This document shows positions 39,573 to 46,001 of a DNA stretch of 46,001 nt, in pieces. A model generated the notes under the pieces. The model made no database searches, had not been told where the DNA came from, and worked only from the letters and a program-made list of their open reading frames with translations. The stretch is from a virus, in IMG/VR virus record IMGVR_UViG_3300031957_000640, positions 1 through 46,001 of that record, one strand, 5' to 3'. Position 1 is the stretch's first letter; each line of letters opens with the position of its first letter. The position numbers were made by a program, and so were the translations under genes.

Positions 39573-41434
39573 TATCTACCACCATCTTTTTGTAGTCCCA
39601 TACGTATTGTTCCCCATCTCCAGTTTGTACCGGTGGAATCACAAGATACCCTGATTCTAGCTTGCCTTCCTCGTGCTCGCATACTTATCTTTTCTGTAGT
39701 ATTAGATATAGTAAAAGGACCTTTCTCAGTTACCTCTTGACTTTCAGGATATCTTTTAGTCTTAACACTAAATTTTATATTACCTGTATTAATATCATAG
39801 TCTGGTATAATTTTATCCATAAACATTAATTCATTACCATCATCTAAATCAAAATCTGCTGACTCTATAAAAGAAGTTTGTGCTGCATTGTTTGCTGTAT
39901 ATACAGATACTGGTTCATTATTATATAAGTTACTACCACCTACAGATGAACCTGTTGTTATTGTATTTCCAAATACTGTTCTATCTGCAAAGGTTGTAAA
40001 TAATCCTGTACCATATACCCAGTAGTTTTCCTCTGGTGAATGTACTACATACTTATTACACTCAGATGAATCAGTGCCTGGATATAACCAGATAATTTCT
40101 TTAAACTCAGAGTTAATACCAGCAAACACTTTATCTTTTACATCATAGTTTAAATCATCAAATATAAATCTTCTTACTGTACAAGGTAAAGTTCTTACTT
40201 GACCATCATAAGCATAGAAGTTTTCTTCACCCATCCAATAAGATATACCATTATAATCAACACCACCATGTGCAGATATCATACCACAATTACTACCTGC
40301 TTGTCTAAAACTAAAAGTAAATGGTGGCCCAACAAATTGCATTAACCATAATGAATTATCTGTCCATATATTAATAGCATTTCTACTTCTTACTGCACCT
40401 ACTAATTTTGTACCATCTGTTAATACTGTTTCACCTGATGTAGAACTTGTACTTGGTACCCAATTAGTTACATCTTCTTGATTAGACCATCTAACAGTCA
40501 TAGGGTCAAATGTTCCATTAGGGTCTGCAGTAGTATTAAAAGCATTACTACCTAAACATATTAAGTGTCTATCATTTGGTGATACTATAATAGAGTTTAC
40601 AGTTGTTGGTGTTGAGTTTGTAGCACCAGATACTTTTGTTGCTCTTTCTGGTGTTGCAGAAGCATCAACATCAAATCTATAAATTGTGCCTCCTCTTCTA
40701 TTTGCAATAACATCTTCACCAAAGTTATCTAAACTCCATTGTGTAATCTCACTTACAAAATCACTAGAACCTGTAGATGTTGGTTGATTCCATGCTCTTA
40801 CATTAGAGGCACAAACACCAGCATTATAAACACCAGCACCAAATCCTAAACCTGCTACAGCTTCAGCAGCTCCAGTTTCTAATAAGAAGTGAGCTGTTGC
40901 CTGACTTCCTGATGCTTGAGCAGCACTTGTTGTAGTAGCTACATCTATTGCAAAAGTATTATTACTAATAACACTTACAGGAAAAACTGAATTTCCTAAA
41001 GTTACATTACCACCTATAGTAGTAGAGCTTGTAAAAAATACAAAGTCACCTGTACTTCTACCATGTGCTGTTGCTGATACAGTTATTGTATTAACACTAA
41101 TAGCACAAGAGAAGGCATTTGGTAAAGTAACAGAAACAGATACCGGTGTAATATCTACAATTCTATCACCATCATGTTCAAAGAGTTTTTTCTCTGTACC
41201 AAATACAGCTCTTTTTAATCTTCTATTATCTGCAAAAGTTACTAAGTCTCTAGCATTACCATCAAAGGTTGCACTAACTCTTGTTTCATATCCACGTATT
41301 ACTTCTGGTTTACCTGCTCTAAATCGTACTCTATCTCCGTCATACCATTTACCTTCTTCAGCATACTGTGTTGACTCTCTATGAAAACCAGGAGCAATAT
41401 TATATTTAATAAGTTTTGCGTCAGGATGTGACAT
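39572..41434 (-). CDS. Phage stabilisation / tail accessory protein, P22 gp10-like, 620 aa
   Basis: Seals the portal after packaging and carries the tail hub. Starts with the characteristic APGFHRESTQYAEEGKWYDG and DRVRFRAGKPEVIRG, followed by a long beta-rich body consistent with the gp10 beta-propeller fold. An extra beta domain at about residues 90-180 (Ser/Thr-rich) may be an inserted Ig-like module. Length is larger than P22 gp10 (472 aa), explained by that insert. Supports a short-tailed, P22-like tail architecture. Confidence 0.8.
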   Translation of the reverse strand: MSHPDAKLIKYNIAPGFHRESTQYAEEGKWYDGDRVRFRAGKPEVIRGYETRVSATFDGNARDLVTFADNRRLKRAVFGTEKKLFEHDGDRIVDITPVSVSVTLPNAFSCAISVNTITVSATAHGRSTGDFVFFTSSTTIGGNVTLGNSVFPVSVISNNTFAIDVATTTSAAQASGSQATAHFLLETGAAEAVAGLGFGAGVYNAGVCASNVRAWNQPTSTGSSDFVSEITQWSLDNFGEDVIANRRGGTIYRFDVDASATPERATKVSGATNSTPTTVNSIIVSPNDRHLICLGSNAFNTTADPNGTFDPMTVRWSNQEDVTNWVPSTSSTSGETVLTDGTKLVGAVRSRNAINIWTDNSLWLMQFVGPPFTFSFRQAGSNCGMISAHGGVDYNGISYWMGEENFYAYDGQVRTLPCTVRRFIFDDLNYDVKDKVFAGINSEFKEIIWLYPGTDSSECNKYVVHSPEENYWVYGTGLFTTFADRTVFGNTITTGSSVGGSNLYNNEPVSVYTANNAAQTSFIESADFDLDDGNELMFMDKIIPDYDINTGNIKFSVKTKRYPESQEVTEKGPFTISNTTEKISMRARGRQARIRVSCDSTGTNWRWGTIRMGLQKDGGR

Positions 41435-41442
41435 GTATAATC

Positions 41443-42363
41443 CTAATCAAAGTTTTTTAATAATGCTGCATCTATTGTTGATGCACTTCTTGTACTATAT
41501 ACTAGTATATCTACATCTGCTGCACCTGTACTTAATGTTGGTGCTGCTCCAGATACAAATTGATAAACACTATTATAAGATAATGTTCTTGAACCTGTTC
41601 CATCTTGTATAACATATATCTGTCCTGTTTGTCCTGCTACTGCATTAGTAGGTGCTGCTAATGTTCTATTACCACCTATAGTAACTAAAAAGTTATTACC
41701 TAATGCAAAGTCTACTGTTATACTTGCAGCATCTGTTAATGTTGTTATTGGGTTATATGCTCTAGCAGATGTTCCTACTTTTAATGAACCTGCTTCTACT
41801 ACAAAGTCTCCACGTACAGTTGTATTTACTGTTACTGAAGTTTTTACATATCGTAAATCAGCTATAGATACATCAGGTACATTTGTTGTTCCTGTTCCTA
41901 CATCTGCATTAGCTGCTGTACCAAATCCTAATCCTTGAGTATTAGTAGGAAATACACTTGTGCCATCACAAATAACAAGACCTACAGAACCAAAAGGTAT
42001 AGTATAACCAGAACCACCTGCAGTTTTTATTTTAACAATATCACTAGCTGTAGTGTTGGCAGACACTTTATTATTAATTACATAACTTTTTGAGTTAGAT
42101 GGTATCTCTAATGTTATAGTTGTATTAGTTCCACCTACTGAACCTTTAACTTCAAGAAAGGCAGACCTAGCTGTATCACCTGCACCATTAACTGCAGATA
42201 ATGTAACTGTTGCTGCTGAACCTATTGAGATAGTTGTATATGCTGCAATAGCATCATCTACTAAACTAATAACACCATCATTTAATACAACACCCCATGA
42301 GTTAGGATTATCTCCATCACCCTGTTTGTTTAACCTTATTCTACTTGTAAATGTTGATGCCAT
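41443..42363 (-). CDS. Tail fibre-like protein, 306 aa
   Basis: N-terminal MASTFTSRIRLNKQGDGDNPNSWG is a typical tail-fibre attachment start in marine phages. The rest is a repetitive Thr/Ala/Gly-rich beta region, with AYNPITTLTDAASITVD and GNNFLVTIGGNRTLAAP-type strands. No enzyme motif. It probably trimerises as a short fibre or adaptor for adhesins. Strong AGGAGTAAAA ribosome site. Positioned between adhesin genes and the stabilisation protein. Confidence 0.75.
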   Translation of the reverse strand: MASTFTSRIRLNKQGDGDNPNSWGVVLNDGVISLVDDAIAAYTTISIGSAATVTLSAVNGAGDTARSAFLEVKGSVGGTNTTITLEIPSNSKSYVINNKVSANTTASDIVKIKTAGGSGYTIPFGSVGLVICDGTSVFPTNTQGLGFGTAANADVGTGTTNVPDVSIADLRYVKTSVTVNTTVRGDFVVEAGSLKVGTSARAYNPITTLTDAASITVDFALGNNFLVTIGGNRTLAAPTNAVAGQTGQIYVIQDGTGSRTLSYNSVYQFVSGAAPTLSTGAADVDILVYSTRSASTIDAALLKNFD

Positions 42364-42371
42364 TTTTACTC

Positions 42372-42662
42372 CTATTCAAATATAAATTCTTGTTGACCAC
42401 CTATGAGACCACAAGTGATTTTGTCTGTTCCTGTTATCATAATTAACCAATTACCTTTATTTTTATTAGTATATAATTCTATAATACTATTATTAGAGGT
42501 TACTGCAAAAGCTGTTCTAGTGAGAGCTAATCTATTTTCTAAATCATTAACTGCAAAGTCTCTATCTGCACATACATAAGTTGTTGTAAGTTTTCTATTT
42601 ATAAATTGATTACTAAAAGATATACTAGTAATAAAAAATAATAGTATTACTAGATACTTCAT
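42372..42662 (-). CDS. Exported 96-aa protein in the tail cluster
   Basis: Residues 1-17 form a signal peptide (MKYLVILLFFITSISFS). The mature part has two Cys (YVCADRD, KITCGL), possibly a disulphide, and is beta-rich. Lacks a lipobox. Exported proteins are unusual among tail genes. It may be a periplasmic lysis or exclusion factor. TAATG-linked to the small ORF upstream. Confidence 0.65.
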   Translation of the reverse strand: MKYLVILLFFITSISFSNQFINRKLTTTYVCADRDFAVNDLENRLALTRTAFAVTSNNSIIELYTNKNKGNWLIMITGTDKITCGLIGGQQEFIFE

Positions 42663-42760
42663 TAGTTATCACACTCACAAAGCTTACCAAATAATCTTTT
42701 CTTAAATTTTTTATAAAAATCTTTTATTCTATCTAACATACTGCTTAACATCATAATCAT
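42662..42760 (-). CDS. Short basic peptide, 32 aa (or 25 aa)
   Basis: In-frame ATGs at 42760, 42754, 42751 and 42739 on the minus strand lead to a TAA that shares one base with the ATG of the exported 96-aa gene (TAATG). The peptide (MLSSMLDRIKDFYKKFKKRL...) is an amphipathic basic helix ending CECDN. It overlaps the 212-aa gene by 32 bases. Possible coupling leader or small membrane-active peptide. Confidence 0.4.
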   Translation of the reverse strand: MIMMLSSMLDRIKDFYKKFKKRLFGKLCECDN

Positions 42761-43367
42761 CACTCCATCTGTTTATTCTTGCTACTTCTGTTACATTACC
42801 ATCACTATCTCTAGTATCTTCGTATAGTGCTTTAAATGCTGCCATATCACTTGCACCATCTATAGCTGCTTCAATAGCTGCACAGTCTGTCTTAATGTCT
42901 CCTACATACGTTCCAACTGCACTTGGTATAGTTGCACTACTATCATATGCTTGTCGTTCTACAAGCCAATTAAATCGTTTTATAAGATAATTTGCTGTTT
43001 CTTTAGCTTGATTCTTAGCTATAGATTTTAAACCTAATGTTACTCTTTGATTGCCTTTGTAATCTAGTACTGCATTACCATCTTCATCTACATCATTAAC
43101 ATCTACTAAAGACTTAGCTGTTATTGTATAAGATGTTGTTACTTTCTTATCAGAAGCACTAAAACTATATGTAGCTTGTGAAGTATATTCAAATCTATCA
43201 TCTCCTTTTGTACCACTATCTTCTACAGGATATATTCCTATAGCAGCTTTCTCTGCATCTGTATATTTAGTAAACATATTAGATGGATAACGAACCTCAC
43301 CTATTACCAAAGATTTTGGTCTTTGATATATTTGTTCTATTTTATTATCCTTTATTAAAGCCCACAT
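42729..43367 (-). CDS. Putative tail-fibre assembly or accessory protein, 212 aa
   Basis: Starts MWALIKDNKIEQIYQRPKSL, with a following PSNMFTKYTDAEKAAIGIYPVE segment typical of phage proteins encoded after fibre genes. The C-terminal half is helical (AKNQAKETANYLIKRFNWL) with Asp-rich turns. The pattern is shared with DUF4376 or tail-fibre assembly-like proteins and it may be a fibre chaperone. AGGAGGTGAAAT ribosome site is strong. Confidence 0.6.
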   Translation of the reverse strand: MWALIKDNKIEQIYQRPKSLVIGEVRYPSNMFTKYTDAEKAAIGIYPVEDSGTKGDDRFEYTSQATYSFSASDKKVTTSYTITAKSLVDVNDVDEDGNAVLDYKGNQRVTLGLKSIAKNQAKETANYLIKRFNWLVERQAYDSSATIPSAVGTYVGDIKTDCAAIEAAIDGASDMAAFKALYEDTRDSDGNVTEVARINRWSDDYDVKQYVR

Positions 43368-43380
43368 ATTATTTCACCTC

Positions 43381-45117
43381 CTAAAAAGTATTGTTATATT
43401 TAAATGGAACGTCACCCCATGCTCCAAAGATGTATTTTCCAGTATTAGCATTATTTAAACCACCATTTCCACGTAGCTTAACACCATTACTAAGAAAATC
43501 TACACCATGTGTAGAACCTGCTGTAGCTGCTGCAGTAGTACTCCAATATACCTGACTATCTGAATGTGCAGATGTTGGATTGTAAGTTGCTCTAGCAGTA
43601 TCAAATACACCCCAAGGTTCAGCAGAAGCTCCTGTTTCATACCATTTAAAAAATATCATACGTGGTCTAAAACCAGTATAAATAAATGGTCCATCATTAT
43701 TACCATTTCCAGTATAACTTCCAAACTTACTGTAGCCTTCAACTCCATGCCACGCATATATAACATAAGTTTGACCACTTGTACTTACATTACTTTCATT
43801 ACCTATATGTATTAAAGTATCAGTAGGTGCTGTATCATTCCACATACCTGAGCTAGTACCTGCAGCATCAGCTGCATTTAATGTAAGATATTTTGTTGGT
43901 CCCATACCTACATGATAATTTTTCCAAGACTGGTCACTACTTCTTCTTTTAGCTATTATAAATTCTGGAGCTTTTTCTAAACCATGTCCTAGTGTTGCTG
44001 CACTACCTGTGCCTGTATAAGTAATTATACTAAAACCTGCTTTAGTATTTGCTTGTGTAGAACAAGTTGTAGAGCCTTCTGCGTTACTAGTATTTACTCC
44101 TCCTGCACCCTTCCAACACCATGCAACATATTCTCTACTACTATCATTTGGACCACTACCACTAGTTCCAAAAACAAAACCATCATCATTAAATGCAGTA
44201 TATATAGGATTAGTATTTCCCATTGAACTATCTGTTTCTTCATCACTTGTTGCATCAGAAAATAAATGTTTAGTAATGCCTCTATTAGTATCAGTTAAAA
44301 AATTTCTTTGACTACTACTTGTCATTTTTGCCCAGACTAAATCAGGTTTCAGTCCTAATCCTGTTATTGTTTGAGCACTTGTTGAACTACCAGTATAAGT
44401 AACTACACCAAATTGTTTACCAGGATAATCGTCATCAGTCTGTGCAGGGTCTATGTCATCTGATATAACAATATTCCCAGAACAATTTGCTAAAAATCCT
44501 GTAGGAACAGAGTACTTGAAGTCCCCAAAACCATTTTCATCTGCATTACCACCTGCAGTTTCTTGTCCTCCAAAAGTAGAATCTTGACCAAAATTAAATG
44601 TTACTGTCATTCCATTAGCACTACTTTTATAACCTCCCCAAAAAATATCACTCATATTTTCAAACATAGTTGCTGAACCTGTATAGATAGGATTTGCTCC
44701 TGTAGCAGGATTACCAGAATTTCTCCACGTTCCATTCACTCCAACCCACCATTTATAAGTTGCAGGGTCATAAGCCATCATAACTATATTACCTGTTGAT
44801 ACAACACCTCCTATATCTCCAACATCTGTACCTGTTGTATTTTTATAAAGATACACATCTCCACTACTATAATTTAATTGAAATGATAATGAATCTGTAT
44901 AATATGAATTACATTGACCACTTCTAATTCCTATATTACCTCCATAATTAGATTGAGCATCTACTCTTACTTCACAATAAGATTTTGTAGTCATTGATAT
45001 AGATGCAATATATCCATCATCACCACTTAAAGCATATTTTAAATTACCATTACTAAATGTTCCTACAGACATTTTTTGTAAAGGATTTAAGGTTGCAAAA
45101 TTTCCACTACTTGCCAT
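43381..45117 (-). CDS. DUF7483-like tail protein with SPRY-like N-terminal half, 578 aa
   Basis: The N-terminal 200 residues resemble a SPRY/concanavalin-type sandwich (YCEVRVDAQSNYGGNIGI, VMMAYDPATYKWWVGVNG). The C-terminal half carries repeats typical of DUF7483 marine phage tail proteins (GLGLKPDLVWAKM, EYVAWCWKGAGG, GHGLEKAPEFIIAKRR, YVIYAWHGVEGYSKFGSY). It is probably a host-binding fibre or spike. It follows the LamG-like gene by six bases, so both adhesins are co-produced. Confidence 0.75.
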   Translation of the reverse strand: MASSGNFATLNPLQKMSVGTFSNGNLKYALSGDDGYIASISMTTKSYCEVRVDAQSNYGGNIGIRSGQCNSYYTDSLSFQLNYSSGDVYLYKNTTGTDVGDIGGVVSTGNIVMMAYDPATYKWWVGVNGTWRNSGNPATGANPIYTGSATMFENMSDIFWGGYKSSANGMTVTFNFGQDSTFGGQETAGGNADENGFGDFKYSVPTGFLANCSGNIVISDDIDPAQTDDDYPGKQFGVVTYTGSSTSAQTITGLGLKPDLVWAKMTSSSQRNFLTDTNRGITKHLFSDATSDEETDSSMGNTNPIYTAFNDDGFVFGTSGSGPNDSSREYVAWCWKGAGGVNTSNAEGSTTCSTQANTKAGFSIITYTGTGSAATLGHGLEKAPEFIIAKRRSSDQSWKNYHVGMGPTKYLTLNAADAAGTSSGMWNDTAPTDTLIHIGNESNVSTSGQTYVIYAWHGVEGYSKFGSYTGNGNNDGPFIYTGFRPRMIFFKWYETGASAEPWGVFDTARATYNPTSAHSDSQVYWSTTAAATAGSTHGVDFLSNGVKLRGNGGLNNANTGKYIFGAWGDVPFKYNNTF

Positions 45118-45123
45118 ATCTAT

Positions 45124-45918
45124 TTAACTCCCAAATGTTGGACTATCAAGAACTTGATGGTCTGCACCCATGTTATTAACTGTAAAATCATTATTGTTTC
45201 CTGAACTATCATTCCCAAGGTCTCCTGAATTTTCAAATTTAAGATGAAAACCATTCGTACCAAATGTAGTTCCACTTGGGTCTTTTGGTATCCACACACC
45301 ATTCTTACTTTCTGCAAACTGAGTAGGTGCATAAGATTGTCCATCACAATGTATAACCTCTGCCATGTAACCACCAAAGTATTGACTTGTATCACCATAA
45401 TATCCTATAATCATAGGATAACCAGAATAATTTATTAAAGTATCATAGTTTAAAGTAGAAGCAGTATATTCATTAATATCAGTAAATTGAGTTCCATTAT
45501 GATATAATCTAGTTCTATCTGCACTTGATGATTGTGTCATATCTACTCTAAGAACTAAATGCATCCAACTGCTAACATCTCTTTGCAACGCAACAGTACC
45601 TCTATTAAAACGAAATGCACCACTTGTATATTCATAAATACGAGTATCGTCAGCACTAGAAAATCTTATACTAAATTCATTTCCACTATTATATGTACCC
45701 ATAAGAGCATCATCTTGTCCTAAGTCAGTTTTTTTAATCCAAGCACTAAAAGTCCAAGTTTTTCTATTACCAGTAGAACTAACTGACCTTGATAAATAAG
45801 AACTACTAGCAGAATCAAACCTAGCTGACTGTTCTATTTGATGGTCATAAAAACTAGCACCACCTGCACTTGCTGCTGCTGCAGCTCCTGCTAATAAATT
45901 ATTTTGAAAGACTCCCAT
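45124..45918 (-). CDS. LamG/concanavalin-like adhesin, 264 aa
   Basis: After an Ala-rich start (NNLLAGAAAAASAGGASFYD) the protein follows the laminin-G/concanavalin A-like lectin pattern: RFDSASSSYLSRSVS, KTWTFSAWIKKTDL, SSWMHLVLRVDMT, RLYHNGTQFT and GYMAEVIHCDGQ. A C-terminal HLKFENSGDLGNDSSGNN closes the sandwich. Such modules bind glycans and sit at fibre tips. ATG shares one base with the upstream stop (TAATG). The DNA gives no sign of a frameshift joining it to the 578-aa protein. Confidence 0.8.
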   Translation of the reverse strand: MGVFQNNLLAGAAAAASAGGASFYDHQIEQSARFDSASSSYLSRSVSSTGNRKTWTFSAWIKKTDLGQDDALMGTYNSGNEFSIRFSSADDTRIYEYTSGAFRFNRGTVALQRDVSSWMHLVLRVDMTQSSSADRTRLYHNGTQFTDINEYTASTLNYDTLINYSGYPMIIGYYGDTSQYFGGYMAEVIHCDGQSYAPTQFAESKNGVWIPKDPSGTTFGTNGFHLKFENSGDLGNDSSGNNNDFTVNNMGADHQVLDSPTFGS

Positions 45919-46001
45919 TATGCGTATGCCTGTGAAATTACCATTTGAATATCTCCACCAACTCCATCACTAGATGCTGATACAATAATATAATCTAATC
46001 T
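45918..46001 (-). CDS. 3' end of an upstream tail gene entering the window
   Basis: Twenty-seven residues and a TAA are visible on the minus strand, ending VGGDIQMVISQAYA. Open to the window edge. It joins the LamG-like gene by TAATG, so it is the preceding tail or fibre gene of the operon. Too little is present to name it. Confidence 0.55.
   Translation of the reverse strand, partial: RLDYIIVSASSDGVGGDIQMVISQAYA

Noticed and set aside
45115-45126. LamG-like and 578-aa genes as one gene broken by a frameshift
   Set aside because: The upstream frame ends in a normal TAA, the next ATG follows six bases later, and each protein has a complete domain layout.
45120-45398. Second minus-strand ORF (92 aa) inside the LamG-like gene
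   Set aside because: Alternative frame of the LamG coding region with no start signal. The LamG frame shows clear domain motifs.

Overview
The window is a fragment of an AT-rich (about one third G+C by eye), tightly packed genome of a lytic tailed phage. It probably has a short-tailed (podovirus-like) virion. The codon and base composition, the T7-like replication core (primase-helicase, family A DNA polymerase, gp2.5-like SSB, nucleases), the P22-like portal and gp10-like stabilisation protein, the GTA-type holin and the DUF7483-like tail protein all resemble phages of low-GC marine Alphaproteobacteria (for example SAR11-type hosts). That host assignment is inference. No integrase, repressor, RNA polymerase or canonical tRNA was recognised.

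Layout. (1) 1-5725, minus strand: packaging and head genes (terminase large subunit, an unknown 316-aa protein, portal, a putative head decoration protein, the start of one more gene leaving the window). (2) 5726-6383: an AT-rich non-coding divergent region with hairpins and short repeats, a candidate origin and control region. (3) 6384-14059, plus strand: more than thirty mostly unrecognised small early genes in overlapping chains, including a GP88-like Cys-rich protein, a glutaredoxin, a zinc-ribbon peptide and several one- or two-TM peptides. They are interrupted at 8698-8900 by a tRNA-like structured element closed by a 19-bp stem. (4) 14059-23444, plus: DNA metabolism (primase-helicase, polymerase A, endonuclease, SSB as its own promoter-terminator unit, PD-(D/E)XK exonuclease, GIY-YIG and HNH homing endonucleases side by side, a DUF3310 protein and a cobalamin-dependent ribonucleotide reductase). 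(5) 23453-27712, plus: a secreted small protein behind its own promoter, then a sugar and methyl transfer cassette that includes a three-domain 767-aa glycosyltransferase, methyltransferase-like and DUF115 fusion. (6) 27714-29205, plus: holin, small membrane proteins and the terminase small subunit. (7) 46001-29152, minus: virion operon read right to left: tail fibre and adhesin proteins, stabilisation protein, three large virion or ejection proteins, small membrane proteins, a lysozyme-domain protein.

The minus-strand structural block runs off both ends of the window. This fits a circular or permuted map in which capsid, scaffold and tail-tube genes lie in the missing part. The plus strand carries the early and middle programme and the minus strand the late programme. 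They diverge at 5.7-6.4 kb and converge, with a 54-nt tail-to-tail overlap, at 29.15-29.2 kb. Several promoters match the host sigma-70 consensus with an extended -10 (TGnTATAAT), so transcription appears to rely on host RNA polymerase. The points most worth a second look are the tRNA-like RNA at 8.7-8.9 kb, the three-domain transferase, the promoter that would make the terminase mRNA leaderless, and the promoters with an inverted repeat ending at the extended -10.
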